Assembly: GCA_013200995.1 (NCBI GenBank)
Contig: CP053688.1
Location: 3,534,001 to 3,598,000, forward strand
Direction: 5' to 3'
Source of the DNA: Arthrobacter citreus
Lineage (GTDB): Bacteria; Bacillota; Bacilli; Bacillales; Bacillaceae_G
DNA length: 64,000 bases
Made by a program: the position numbers and the translations under genes. Below, piece by piece: positions 9,948 through 22,979 of the stretch. Under the pieces are notes generated by a model, which did no database searches, was not told the DNA's origin, and saw nothing but the letters and a program-made list of their open reading frames with translations. Numbering within the stretch: position 1 is the first letter of the stretch; each line of letters starts with the position of its first letter.

Positions 9948-10949
9948 TTAGAAGAATAAGCTTTTTACTAAAGCAGTTATTAAAATATTAGCTAATGAAA
10001 CTGGCAACAGTACTTTCCAACCGAACTCCATTAATTGGTCAGCTCGTAAACGTGGGAACGTTACACGGAACCAAATTAATAAGTATAAAATCACACTAAA
10101 TTTTAAAGAGAACCAAACAGCTCCAGGAATAAAGTCTAGACCTGCAATCGGCTTCCATCCACCTAAGAATAGAATTGTAATTAATGAACACATTGCAAAG
10201 AAATATACATATTCCGAAAGCATAAAGAACGCCCAACGGAAACCTGAAAACTCCGTATGATAACCTGCAACTAACTCTGATTCTGCTTCAGGTAAGTCAA
10301 AAGGTGTACGATTTAATTCAGCAACTGCTGCAATTAAGAAAACGATAAAAGCAATCGGCTGAGTTACAATGAACCATACATTATCTTGAGCATTAACAAT
10401 ATCATTTAAATTTAAGCTTCCTGTTAATAGGATTACACCTAAAACACTCATTACTAACGGAATTTCATATGAAATCATTTGTGCCGCTGCACGCATACCA
10501 CCGATTAGTGAGTATTTGTTATTCGATGCCCAACCTGCTGTAACAACACCAACAGTTGTTAACCCTGAAACGGCGATATAATAAAGTAACCCGACACCAA
10601 TATCAGCAAACTGCAAATTTTCTGTAAAAGGTAATGTTGCTAATACCATAAACGCTGGTGCAAATGCGATGATTGGAGCTAAAATAAATAATGGTTTATC
10701 TGCTGCCTTTGGAATCGTATCTTCTTTTAAAAGAAGTTTTAATACGTCAGCAACAGTTTGTAGTAAACCAAATCGTCCACCAACTTGGTTCGGACCAATA
10801 CGTCCTTGCATGAATCCCATTACTTTACGTTCTGACAAAATACCAAACGTAACGAAACCTAAAACTACAAATAGAAAAATAACGCCTAAACCTAAATAGA
10901 TGAGAAAATTAATCCAAGACGGTGTACTTTGTAGAAGATTTTCTATCAT
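9948..10949 (-). CDS. nuoH: NADH-quinone oxidoreductase subunit H
   Basis: Membrane subunit at the junction of the two arms of complex I; with NuoB and NuoD it forms the quinone pocket. 333 residues, about eight helices; conserved loops GRIGPNQVGGRFGLLQ (about residues 50-65) and NRTPFDLPEAESELVAGYH (about 214-232) carry the family acidic residues. Its ATG overlaps the nuoD stop (TAATG). Confidence 0.97.
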   Translation of the reverse strand: MIENLLQSTPSWINFLIYLGLGVIFLFVVLGFVTFGILSERKVMGFMQGRIGPNQVGGRFGLLQTVADVLKLLLKEDTIPKAADKPLFILAPIIAFAPAFMVLATLPFTENLQFADIGVGLLYYIAVSGLTTVGVVTAGWASNNKYSLIGGMRAAAQMISYEIPLVMSVLGVILLTGSLNLNDIVNAQDNVWFIVTQPIAFIVFLIAAVAELNRTPFDLPEAESELVAGYHTEFSGFRWAFFMLSEYVYFFAMCSLITILFLGGWKPIAGLDFIPGAVWFSLKFSVILYLLIWFRVTFPRLRADQLMEFGWKVLLPVSLANILITALVKSLFF

Positions 10950-12049
10950 TATCCGTCTACCTCCCCAAGTACAATATCAATGCCACCTAAAATAGTAATT
11001 AAGTTTGCGATGTTTTCACCTTTTAATAGCTTTGGAAGAATTTGCAGGTTATAAAAAGATGGTCGTCTAAACTTCAAACGATAAGGCTCTTTCTTTCCAT
11101 CACTCGCAATATAGCAACCAATTTCTCCACGTGGTGATTCGATTCTTACGTATCCTTCACCTTTAGGAGCTTTAATGATTTTAGGAACTTTTGCTAAAAT
11201 ATCACCTTCAGCGGGGAATTGTTCAACAGCTTGTTCTAAAATCTTTAATGACTCTTCAATCTCTAGCATTCTGCACATATAACGATCCCATGCATCTCCA
11301 ACCGTTCCTACTGGTACATCGAAATCAAAACGGTCGTAAATAGAATATGGAGCATCTTTTCGTAGGTCGTATTTAACGCCCGTACAACGTAGATTAGCAC
11401 CACTTAGTGAGAAGTTAATCGCATCTTCTTGTGAATATGCACCGATGCCTTTTACGCGATTAATAAAAATTTCATTACCTGAAACTAAATCATGATAACC
11501 CTTTAACTGCTCTCTCATATAAGGAATGAATTCTCTTACTTTTTCAATCCATCCATCTGGAGCATCCCACTTAACTCCACCAACACGCATATAGTTAAAA
11601 GTAAGTCTCGCCCCACATAATTCATTTAATAGATTGATAATCATTTCACGCTCTCGGAAAGCATAAAGGAATGGACTAACTGCTCCAATATCTAGAAGAT
11701 TTGTACCCCACCAAACTAAGTGACTAGCAACTCGACCTAGCTCCATTGAGATTACACGTAAATATTCCGCGCGGTCTGGAACCTTAATATCCATCATTGT
11801 TTCAACAGCATGGCAGAGAACATAGTTATTTGTCATTGCCGATAGATAGTCCATACGGTCTGTATAAGGAATAATCTGTGTATATTGAAGATTTTCAGCG
11901 ATTTTTTCTGTACCTCGGTGTAGATAACCGATGACTGGCGTCGCCTCTTTAATGATCTCTCCATCAATCTTTAACACAAGACGAAATACACCGTGTGTAC
12001 TAGGATGCTGAGGACCGACATTTAATAGCATTTCTTCAGTACGAATCAT
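10949..12049 (-). CDS. nuoD: NADH-quinone oxidoreductase subunit D
   Basis: Cytoplasmic 49-kDa-type subunit lining the quinone site of complex I. 366 residues; motifs include GPQHPSTHGVFRL near the N-terminus (quinone-site His region) and the C-terminal GEGYVRIESPRGEIGCY segment. Not fused to NuoC, unlike in E. coli. Nine bases separate it from nuoC. Family ancestry with NiFe hydrogenase large subunits is evident but the nickel-binding Cys pairs are absent, as expected. Confidence 0.96.
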   Translation of the reverse strand: MIRTEEMLLNVGPQHPSTHGVFRLVLKIDGEIIKEATPVIGYLHRGTEKIAENLQYTQIIPYTDRMDYLSAMTNNYVLCHAVETMMDIKVPDRAEYLRVISMELGRVASHLVWWGTNLLDIGAVSPFLYAFREREMIINLLNELCGARLTFNYMRVGGVKWDAPDGWIEKVREFIPYMREQLKGYHDLVSGNEIFINRVKGIGAYSQEDAINFSLSGANLRCTGVKYDLRKDAPYSIYDRFDFDVPVGTVGDAWDRYMCRMLEIEESLKILEQAVEQFPAEGDILAKVPKIIKAPKGEGYVRIESPRGEIGCYIASDGKKEPYRLKFRRPSFYNLQILPKLLKGENIANLITILGGIDIVLGEVDG

Positions 12050-12057
12050 GGCTTATC

Positions 12058-13362
12058 CTACACCCCCTCGTCAAATTGAACATAATCTTTTCTAAGTGGG
12101 TAGCCAACCCAAGTTTCCGGCAGTAAAATACGTTCCAATTTTGGATGTCCTTCAAACTGAATGCCTAGTAGATCATATGTCTCACGCTCCGGCCAGTTTG
12201 CCCCTTCCCAAATTGGAGTTATACTATCCACAATCGGCTGATTGCGATCTGCTCTAACTTTTAAAGCGATTCCATGTTTACGTTTATATGAATAGATGTA
12301 AGAGTAAACCTCCATGTACTCAACAAAATCAGTTCCATGTAGCCCAGATAAATAAGTAAATTGAAGCTCGTCATTATTTTTTAAGTATTCTGCCACATTA
12401 TAATAAGCATCGTTTTTGATTGTAAAAGATGGATCATGTTTAGAAAGTGTATTGATTGTTGCTTCCTCAATCACTTCTGCGCCAAACTCTTTTTCAATTA
12501 ATGCCTTTACTTCATCCAATAATGGTTGATTATGAGAAGGTTTTGCTTCTTCAGCTGGAGCCTCAGTAGCACCGCCTGTTTTTGCTTTCGCTTTTAATGC
12601 TGCCGCTGCTTTCGCCTTTGCAACTGCAATTGCCTTTGCTTTCGCTTTTGCCGCGTCATCGTCAGAGCCAGCACTTGCTGTGTCTTCTCCACCTGATGCT
12701 TTTTGTTTTGCCAATGCTGCTGCCTTCGCTTTTGCTGCTGCTACTGCTTTTGCCTTTGCTGCTGCAATTGCTTTCGCTTTTTCATCATCTGCACCGTCTG
12801 ATGGAGCTTCTCCACCTTCAGCTGCTTTTTGTTTAGCTAATGCCGCTGCCTTCGCCTTTGCCGCCGCTACTGCTTTTGCTTTTGCCAATGCTAAAGCTTT
12901 TGCCTTTTCATCTTCTGAAGCTGGTTCTTCTGCTTGCTCCCCTGCTTCTGCTGCTTTTTGTTTCGCGATTGCTGCTGCCTTTGCCTTTGCTGCAGCTACT
13001 GCTTTTGCTTTCGCTTTTGCTTCTTCTGAAGTTGGCTCTTCCGCTTCTACTTGAGCTTGTTCTCCTGCTTCTGCTGCTTTTTGTTTTGCGATTGCTGCTG
13101 CCTTTGCCTTCGCTGCTGCAACTGCTTTTGCTTTCGCTAGTGCAAGTGCTTTCGCTTTTTCATCTTCAGTTGTTGTTTCTTCTTGTTTTATTTGATTTTC
13201 ATCGGCTGGCTTTTCAACTAGAGAAGCTTCTTCTTTTTGGACACCACTGTTATCCGCGCCTTCTTTTTCCGCCTTTAACTGTTCCATTTTTCGTCTAGCT
13301 GCTTCTTTCGCTCGCTCAGCCGCTTCTTTCTTTAGTTGTTCTTTAGACTTATCTTCACTCAT
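12058..13362 (-). CDS. nuoC: NADH-quinone oxidoreductase subunit C with Ala/Lys-rich repeat extension
   Basis: 30-kDa-type peripheral subunit of complex I, here with a very long N-terminal extension. The recognisable NuoC domain occupies residues 277-434 ([20 protein letters not shown] is the family signature). Residues 1-276 are low complexity: a charged leader, then five diverged repeats built from [24 protein letters not shown] blocks (about 68-100, 115-142, 152-185, 195-224, 238-262) separated by acidic, Ser/Thr/Gly linkers. A normal NuoC is about 160-200 residues. The repeats are also visible in DNA, so they can expand or contract by recombination. B. cereus-type NuoC proteins have similar tails (from memory). 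Overlaps nuoB by four bases. Confidence 0.93.
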   Translation of the reverse strand: MSEDKSKEQLKKEAAERAKEAARRKMEQLKAEKEGADNSGVQKEEASLVEKPADENQIKQEETTTEDEKAKALALAKAKAVAAAKAKAAAIAKQKAAEAGEQAQVEAEEPTSEEAKAKAKAVAAAKAKAAAIAKQKAAEAGEQAEEPASEDEKAKALALAKAKAVAAAKAKAAALAKQKAAEGGEAPSDGADDEKAKAIAAAKAKAVAAAKAKAAALAKQKASGGEDTASAGSDDDAAKAKAKAIAVAKAKAAAALKAKAKTGGATEAPAEEAKPSHNQPLLDEVKALIEKEFGAEVIEEATINTLSKHDPSFTIKNDAYYNVAEYLKNNDELQFTYLSGLHGTDFVEYMEVYSYIYSYKRKHGIALKVRADRNQPIVDSITPIWEGANWPERETYDLLGIQFEGHPKLERILLPETWVGYPLRKDYVQFDEGV

Positions 13363-13877
13363 TTATTCGTCACCTGCTTTCCAGTTTTAGCCTCGTAACG
13401 AATCTTCTCTTTTAATTTGTTAATACCGTAAATTAACGCAGCTGGATTCGGAGGACATCCAGGAATATATACGTCTACAGGAATGATTTGGTCAACTCCT
13501 TTAACGACTGCATACGAGTTAACGTATGGTCCACCAGCAGTTGCACATGAACCCATTGCAATTACCCATTTAGGCTCAGGCATTTGGTCATATAAGCGTT
13601 TCACAATTGGAGCCATCTTTTTCGTAACAGTTCCAGAAACAATCATACAGTCAGATTGACGAGGAGAAGTACGGAAAAACGATCCAAAACGGTCTAAATC
13701 ATAATGTGATGAACCTACACCCATCATTTCAATTGCACAACAAGCTAACCCGAATGTTAATGGCCATAACGAGTTACTCCTTGCCCATGCCTTCACTTCT
13801 TCCAAAGTAGTGAAGAAAATATTTTTTTGGAGTTCCTCCATCTCAGCAACAGAAATTCCATCTAGCTTCATAACCAT
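13359..13877 (-). CDS. nuoB: NADH-quinone oxidoreductase subunit B (N2 cluster)
   Basis: Carries the terminal 4Fe-4S cluster N2 that reduces quinone. Cluster ligands are visible: tandem Cys in [11 protein letters not shown], then [10 protein letters not shown] and PGCPPNP. I place the start at 13877, giving 172 residues; GAAGAAGGTG lies about six bases before it. An ATG two codons later (13871) overlaps the nuoA stop as ATGA and is an equally good alternative; the longer frame to 13898 is unlikely because it would run well into nuoA. Confidence 0.95.
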   Translation of the reverse strand: MVMKLDGISVAEMEELQKNIFFTTLEEVKAWARSNSLWPLTFGLACCAIEMMGVGSSHYDLDRFGSFFRTSPRQSDCMIVSGTVTKKMAPIVKRLYDQMPEPKWVIAMGSCATAGGPYVNSYAVVKGVDQIIPVDVYIPGCPPNPAALIYGINKLKEKIRYEAKTGKQVTNK

Positions 13878-14236
13878 TTCAACACCTTCTTCTTCCAAGC
13901 GTAAATAAGTCCCAACAGTAACATAAGGATAAAGATAATCATCTCCACAAATGCAAAAAGTCCTAATTGATCATATGCTACAGCCCACGGATATAAGAAA
14001 ACAGTTTCAACATCAAAAATAACGAATAATAGTGCAAATATGTAATACCCAGCGTGGAAACGAACCTTCGCATCATGGAATGGTTCAATACCACTTTCAT
14101 ACGTCGTTGCCTTCGCTTCAGTTGGTACGTTTGGTCTTAAAATTTTCCCTATCACTGAAAGTGCAACAACTGGAAGCGCTATCCCAATAACTAGAAACAC
14201 GACTACGATCACGTAATTATTTAAATAAGCATTCAC
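13868..14236 (-). CDS. nuoA: NADH-quinone oxidoreductase subunit A
   Basis: Three-helix membrane subunit of complex I and first gene of the nuo operon. 122 residues; the loop with conserved acidic residues ([16 protein letters not shown]) and the helix-2 Asp/Glu pair in [14 protein letters not shown] are diagnostic. A promoter lies about 100 bases upstream (14340-14369). The start is preceded by a strong GGGGAGGGA ribosome binding site. Confidence 0.96.
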   Translation of the reverse strand: MNAYLNNYVIVVVFLVIGIALPVVALSVIGKILRPNVPTEAKATTYESGIEPFHDAKVRFHAGYYIFALLFVIFDVETVFLYPWAVAYDQLGLFAFVEMIIFILMLLLGLIYAWKKKVLKWL

Positions 14237-14339
14237 GAAACTTGTCCCTCCCCTAACTACAGAGCTCTACATTATATACTTATTATAAATATAATGTATT
14301 TTTCATTAATTTTTACTATTCAGTTTTGTAATCGTATCC

Positions 14340-14369
14340 ATTATAACAAATGTGACAAAAACGTGTCGA
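14340..14369 (-). promoter_or_regulatory. Putative sigma-A promoter of the nuo operon
   Basis: Minus strand reads TCGACA, an 18-base spacer, then TATAAT. It predicts a start about 95 bases before nuoA. No second sigma-A-like match in the gap was as good. Confidence 0.55.
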
Positions 14370-14518
14370 TATTTATTGCCATTAATCCTAAAATTGATAA
14401 TATAGTTGGAAAATAAATTCCATTATTCTCTAATTATCATTAAAGTACGTCGTTCTAATAAATTTCTAATGTTTTCGCCACTGATTCTACTATCGAAAAT
14501 TTTATATCAGTATAGGAG

Positions 14519-14558
14519 TTATCCACAAATCCACAGAAAGTTATTCACAATTTCCACA
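14519..14558 (+). promoter_or_regulatory. DnaA-box-like cluster in the nuo/efflux gap
   Basis: Two exact DnaA boxes of the TTATNCACA type lie at 14519-14527 (TTATCCACA) and 14541-14549 (TTATTCACA), 22 bases apart and in the same orientation. Two near matches (AAATCCACA at 14527, ATTTCCACA at 14550) fill the gaps. The rest of the 391-base gap 14237-14627 holds the nuo promoter and the efflux-operon terminator and is otherwise AT-rich without visible features. Confidence 0.55.
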
Positions 14559-14596
14559 AATTAAAAAATAGTGATAATTGTCGAAGAAAAAAAATA

Positions 14597-14623
14597 AACC
14601 AACTCAAAAAATTGAGCTGGCTT
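14597..14623 (-). terminator. Terminator of the efflux operon
   Basis: Stem AGCCAGCTCAA / TTGAGTTGGTT (read on the minus strand) just after the transporter stop, followed by TATTTTTTTT. Confidence 0.88.
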
Positions 14624-14627
14624 ATAT

Positions 14628-16400
14628 TTAAGATGCAATCGTTTCTGAAGATTGCTTATTTTGATTTTTAGATTTAGGTTGTGCAAACTTTCTACTTTTT
14701 GTACTTCCCATAAAAAATGAAAGAACTAAAGCAATACCAGATAATGCAGTTGCGAAAATAAATGCATCATTAATACCGCTAATTGATGCTAATTTAGATG
14801 CCTGACTATATAGCGTCGTAACTGCTAATGCTCCACCCTGTGCAGAACTTAATCCAGCCGCACCCGCTAACTGCGCGCCTGTGTGATGAACCCAATCCAT
14901 AATGAAGGAATTCGTTGAAGTCACTTCATTTGAAAAGTCCGCCAAATGGTTTGTCGTTTGAGTCGTCATAATTGTAACAAGGATTGCCGTACCTACCGAA
15001 CCAGCCACTTGTCGTAATGTATTTTGAGTTGCAGTACCATGAGTAATCATCTTAACTGGCAACTTATTTAAACCAGCAGTCATGATTGGCATCATAATAA
15101 ATGACATACCAAATGAACGTAAAGTATAGAAGAACATAATTTTTAAATATGGTGTATCAATAGACAATTTTGTGAACTCATAAGTTGTAAAAGTCATAAT
15201 AAGCAGTCCAAAAATCGCTAAAGGACGGATTCCATATTTATCGAATAATTTACCCGTAAGCGGTCCAAGTGCACCCATAATTAATGAACCAGGTAGCAAT
15301 AATAAACCTGCCTTTATTGGCGTAAAACCACGGATGTTTTGTAAATATAGAGGTAATAAAATCATCCCTCCATATAAAGCTGTTGTAACGATTAAATTAA
15401 TTAATAATGTGTAAGAAAAAGAAAAGGATTTAAATACTTTTAAGTTAATTAATGGTTGTTTTGCCGTTAATTCTCTCCACACAAATAATCCTAAGCTTAT
15501 AAACGCAATCACTAATGATAGGACTACTTCTGTGCTACCCCAGCCTTCATTACCAGCTTCACTGAAACCATATAATAAACTACCAAATCCAAGTGACGAA
15601 CTTAGCACTCCCAAAATATCTAAAGTTGGGAATGAACGTTTACGTGAAATACGGAACCAAGCATTAGCTAGAATGATTGCAATGACACCAAACACAGCCA
15701 TTCCATAGAATAAGAAATGCCAAGAATAATCTTGAACTACATAACCAGTTATTGTTGGACCAATAGCTGGTGCCAGGATCATTGCGATCCCCATTAATCC
15801 CATTGCAGCTCCACGCTTTTCAGGTGGGAAAATCGTCATAAAGATATTCATACCAAGAGGCATTAATATACCTGCTCCGACCGCTTGTACTACGCGCCCA
15901 ACCATCATAATTGGGAAATTACCTGAAAGAGCACAAATAATTGAACCAACCGTAAAGGCAATCATTGAAAAGATAAATAACTTTCGATAAGTAAATGTTT
16001 CAACTAGATAAGCACTAACTGGAATTAAGATACCGTTTACCAACATAAATCCAGTAGATAGCCATTGCGCAGTCGAAGTTGTAACATTAAAATCTGCCAT
16101 CAACTTCGGTAAAGCAACATTTATTAATGTTTGATTTAAAATAGACACGAACATCCCAAGTAATAGCACCGTCAAAACTTTACCCATACTAAAGCTTTGC
16201 TTTTCATTCGATTCAGTTGTAACTGGTTTCTTCTTAACTTCTTCAGTTTTTTCTATTTTAGTAAATTCTTCTTTTTGAACTGTTTCTTTTCTTTGATCTA
16301 TTTTTGAATTATTATCTTTATTTCTTAAAGCAATTCGATTAATAATAAAGAAAACAATTAAGCAAAACCCTCCATATGCTATGATCATTCCAGTAGACAT
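14628..16400 (-). CDS. DHA2-family (EmrB/QacA-type) multidrug efflux transporter
   Basis: Proton-driven exporter of the major facilitator superfamily, 14-helix DHA2 branch, in the cytoplasmic membrane. 590 residues, longer than usual because of an extra N-terminal membrane segment (residues 5-23) and a charged Lys/Glu linker before the transporter core (from about residue 75). Signature motif C-like GRVVQAVGAGILMP and motif A-like GKLFDKYGIRPL are present. Twelve bases after the fusion-protein gene, so the pair forms an EmrA/EmrB-like unit. Substrate cannot be read from sequence. Divergent TetR gene at 17284 is the likely repressor. Confidence 0.9.
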   Translation of the reverse strand: MSTGMIIAYGGFCLIVFFIINRIALRNKDNNSKIDQRKETVQKEEFTKIEKTEEVKKKPVTTESNEKQSFSMGKVLTVLLLGMFVSILNQTLINVALPKLMADFNVTTSTAQWLSTGFMLVNGILIPVSAYLVETFTYRKLFIFSMIAFTVGSIICALSGNFPIMMVGRVVQAVGAGILMPLGMNIFMTIFPPEKRGAAMGLMGIAMILAPAIGPTITGYVVQDYSWHFLFYGMAVFGVIAIILANAWFRISRKRSFPTLDILGVLSSSLGFGSLLYGFSEAGNEGWGSTEVVLSLVIAFISLGLFVWRELTAKQPLINLKVFKSFSFSYTLLINLIVTTALYGGMILLPLYLQNIRGFTPIKAGLLLLPGSLIMGALGPLTGKLFDKYGIRPLAIFGLLIMTFTTYEFTKLSIDTPYLKIMFFYTLRSFGMSFIMMPIMTAGLNKLPVKMITHGTATQNTLRQVAGSVGTAILVTIMTTQTTNHLADFSNEVTSTNSFIMDWVHHTGAQLAGAAGLSSAQGGALAVTTLYSQASKLASISGINDAFIFATALSGIALVLSFFMGSTKSRKFAQPKSKNQNKQSSETIAS

Positions 16401-16412
16401 CGAAATTCCTCC

Positions 16413-17075
16413 TTACTTATGGATACGAACAGAAGCATTCATTCCTGGAACAATTTCAAATGACTTGTTATGATCTAAAGAAATTCTTACTGGGACAACC
16501 TGTTCCACTTTCGTATAATTTGCATTAGAATTTCCAGAAGGTAGTAAACTAAATGTATTAGCAGTAGTTAAACCAACAGACTCTACAGTTCCTGTTAATG
16601 TAGTATCCGGATATGCATCAACATACACATCAACTTCTTGGCCTTTTTTCACATCTTCAACTTGAGTCTCTTTAATATTTGCTGTAACCCAAAGATTATC
16701 TAAGTTATATGCGTAACCAAGTGTTGAACCTGCAGCAACTAATTGGTCTTTAATTGCATTTGTTTGAACAATTGTAGCGTTCGTTGGCACTGAAACCGAA
16801 ACTTCATGAGCTGTGTCACCAGCAGCTTGAGGTGCAGTTAAAACTTTACCGATTGATTGGTTTGGTGAAAATGTTTTACCAAATGAACCTGACCAAGAAT
16901 CAAGCTTACCAGCAGCAGGAGATGAAATAACAATTTGTTGTCCATCTATTTTTGCATTATCCGTTTTTATATAACTTGTAGATTGATCATAATAGTAATA
17001 ACCGACAAATCCACCAGCAACTAATATGACTAAAGTAATTATGTTAACAAACACCATTTTCTTCATGTTCCCCAT
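16413..17075 (-). CDS. HlyD-family membrane fusion protein (EmrA-like)
   Basis: Adaptor subunit of the efflux system. 220 residues: one N-terminal membrane helix (about residues 8-27), a biotinyl-lipoyl-like region split across residues 40-115, and a beta-barrel domain (VDVYVDAYPDTTLTGTVESV area, about 150-210). The long alpha-hairpin of E. coli EmrA is missing, as is usual in Firmicutes that need not span an outer membrane. I use the ATG at 17075 because AGGAGG lies nine bases before it; the longer frame adds a 21-residue basic leader with no ribosome binding site. First gene of the operon driven from 17167-17194. Confidence 0.9.
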   Translation of the reverse strand: MGNMKKMVFVNIITLVILVAGGFVGYYYYDQSTSYIKTDNAKIDGQQIVISSPAAGKLDSWSGSFGKTFSPNQSIGKVLTAPQAAGDTAHEVSVSVPTNATIVQTNAIKDQLVAAGSTLGYAYNLDNLWVTANIKETQVEDVKKGQEVDVYVDAYPDTTLTGTVESVGLTTANTFSLLPSGNSNANYTKVEQVVPVRISLDHNKSFEIVPGMNASVRIHK

Positions 17076-17124
17076 AAATAAAATCCTCCTAATTTTTAAT
17101 CGTTTCTCTCTATATAGGTAACAA

Positions 17125-17153
17125 AAGTAAAACAACACTTTGTCGTTTTACTT
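17125..17153. promoter_or_regulatory. Operator palindrome downstream of the efflux promoter
   Basis: Perfect 9-bp arms AAGTAAAAC and GTTTTACTT separated by 11 bases. The site begins about 12 bases after the -10 box of the efflux promoter, so a bound repressor would sit over the transcription start. It contains AAACAACACTTT (17130-17141), which recurs exactly at 17222-17233 in the second operator. Confidence 0.75.
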
Positions 17154-17166
17154 CTCATAGTTTTTA

Positions 17167-17194
17167 ATTATAATTGATTTAGAAACGTACTCAA
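17167..17194 (-). promoter_or_regulatory. Sigma-A promoter of the efflux operon
   Basis: Minus strand reads TTGAGT, 16 bases, TATAAT. Predicted start lies near 17160, just ahead of the 17125-17153 palindrome. Confidence 0.8.
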
Positions 17195-17214
17195 CCGTTA
17201 ATAATCCTAATTTT

Positions 17215-17228
17215 GTTGTTTAAACAAC
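17215..17228. promoter_or_regulatory. Second operator palindrome, near the tetR promoter
   Basis: GTTGTTTAAACAAC is a perfect 14-bp palindrome. It overlaps AAACAACACTTT, the same 12-mer found in the first operator, and lies 56 bases before the regulator gene, consistent with autoregulation. Confidence 0.7.
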
Positions 17229-17283
17229 ACTTTAGTTATTCATTGTTTATTTTATTAAAGTTATTTAATAAAGGAGTTTTAAA

Positions 17284-17907
17284 ATGTCCATAAAAAATAA
17301 TCTCGACCCCCGCGTCGTTCGAACTAGACAACTTTTACAAGATGCACTAATTAATCTATTAGCTGATAATAAAGACTTCGAATCAATCAGCGTTCAAGAT
17401 ATCACAAAAAAGGCAAACGTTAACAGAGCAACCTTTTATAGCCACTACGAAGACAAATACCAAATGGTCCGACAAATTGTTAGAGAAAAACTTGTTGATT
17501 TAGACAAAGCAATGAAAAATGTTAATTTCAGTATGTATGACGGAAACCAGAACAATCTTGAAGAGATGACCCTGCAGTCTTACTACCATCTATTCGAACA
17601 TGTCGAAAAAAACAGCTACTTCTACAAAGTCCTGCTTCGGAGACAAGGACCAAATCTATTTAGAAGAAGACTTTATGATGTACTAGCAACAGCATTCGAA
17701 ACAGGCATCAAATTCATTCAACCAAAAAAGAATAAATTCCAAGTACCTAGCGACCTGCTAGTAAGTTATATTTCCGGCGCAACTCTAAGCGTAATCTCAT
17801 TCTGGGTTGAAAATGACATGCCCTACTCAAAAAAACACATGGCAGAGTATTTACTAAAGATCTCAAGAAACGGAATCTTACCGACTGCAGGACTAGAAAA
17901 TATTTAA
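17284..17907 (+). CDS. TetR/AcrR-family transcriptional regulator
   Basis: Likely local repressor of the divergent efflux operon. 207 residues: N-terminal TetR helix-turn-helix (about residues 14-60, with VQDITKKANVNRATFYSHYE as the recognition region), then an all-alpha ligand-binding domain of the TetR_C_8 kind. AAAGGAG precedes the ATG by about eight bases. It is one of only two plus-strand genes in the window. The shared 12-mer in both flanking palindromes suggests it controls both directions. The inducing ligand is unknown. Confidence 0.92.
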   Translation: MSIKNNLDPRVVRTRQLLQDALINLLADNKDFESISVQDITKKANVNRATFYSHYEDKYQMVRQIVREKLVDLDKAMKNVNFSMYDGNQNNLEEMTLQSYYHLFEHVEKNSYFYKVLLRRQGPNLFRRRLYDVLATAFETGIKFIQPKKNKFQVPSDLLVSYISGATLSVISFWVENDMPYSKKHMAEYLLKISRNGILPTAGLENI

Positions 17908-18444
17908 TAAGAAGATTGTTGAGATAACTCGTCTAAATAGTGGCTTTTGTCTTTTATTGTTCCTGAGGTTGTGAGGTATAGTTTTGATAGGAGTCTTGAA
18001 GCGTTATAGATAGAGGGAATATGAAGAAAATCTAGCTTGTTTATTTTTTATCGTGTTTCCAATTAAAAAAAGATAATCAACCAATGCACCTATATGTGCC
18101 TCTTTTGATTCATGTAGGCAATAGTTGCAAATTCAATTTCCTTTATCACGCTCCATAGTGAAATGACTACAATTAGTACAAATTACTCCAGTAAGAAGTT
18201 CAGCACTACTAATATTGTACTTGTCTAATATATTTTGATCTAAAAGCTGGTGTTGTTTTATTAATAGTTTAGCCAACTTCCTTATTTCTTTTTGTGTATA
18301 AAGATCTGTTTTAAATTTTAACTCTAGTTCTTCAACCTTTTTATAAAGTAACTCTGAGTGAAAAACTTTTTTAGCAATCTCACTTTGATTTATAGACGCT
18401 TTTATTATCGTTTTTGGATTGCTTACAACAACATAAGATAATTT
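17904..18444 (-). pseudogene. Decayed C-terminal part of a NERD-domain protein
   Basis: Minus-strand translation recovers the tail of a Bacillus NERD (nuclease-related) protein: LSYVVVSNPKTIIKAS at the start, then a zinc-ribbon pair (CTNC ... ICNYCLHESKEAHIGALVDY), then in another frame FLHIPSIYNASRLLSKLYL and TSGTIKD near the end. It is broken by a TGA at 18133-18135 (in place of an aromatic residue between the two Cys pairs), by a TAG at 18445-18447 just upstream, and by a frameshift near 18030. The N-terminal nuclease half is missing: the remnant ends close to the atpC terminator. Its last codons overlap the tetR stop. This explains most of the 641-base gap 17908-18548. Confidence 0.8.
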
Positions 18445-18517
18445 CTATTTACGATGTCCCCTTCTTACATCAAAATCAACACTACTTTCCCACAAGCATT
18501 CAAGAACAACCCAACAA

Positions 18518-18544
18518 AAAAAGAGCCACAAAAGGGCTCTTTTT
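18518..18544 (-). terminator. atp operon terminator
   Basis: Stem AAAAGAGCC / GGCTCTTTT with a 7-base loop, directly after the atpC stop, flanked by A- and T-runs. Confidence 0.93.
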
Positions 18545-18548
18545 CAAA

Positions 18549-18983
<435 letters not shown>

Positions 18984-19032
18984 TCAAGTTCAATCAAATA
19001 AATGATGAACAAGCCTTTCGATTAGACAATTA

Positions 19033-20481
<1,449 letters not shown>

Positions 20482-20508
20482 TCAATTTATATAGCCGTCG
20501 TAAGCAGA

Positions 20509-21369
<861 letters not shown>

Positions 21370-21448
21370 TCACCACCTTTTGGTAAACAGTTAAATGAAG
21401 GACGAGCTAGAGCCCGATCCTTCAAATCCAGATATTTAAATCGCCTTC

Positions 21449-22972
<1,524 letters not shown>

Positions 22973-22979
22973 CTACAAA

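Noticed and set aside
12582..13298. Three overlapping plus-strand open frames of 84, 124 and 152 codons
   Set aside because: They are opposite the Ala/Lys repeat of nuoC; the low-complexity codons leave all frames open. Products are Ala/Phe or Leu-rich nonsense.
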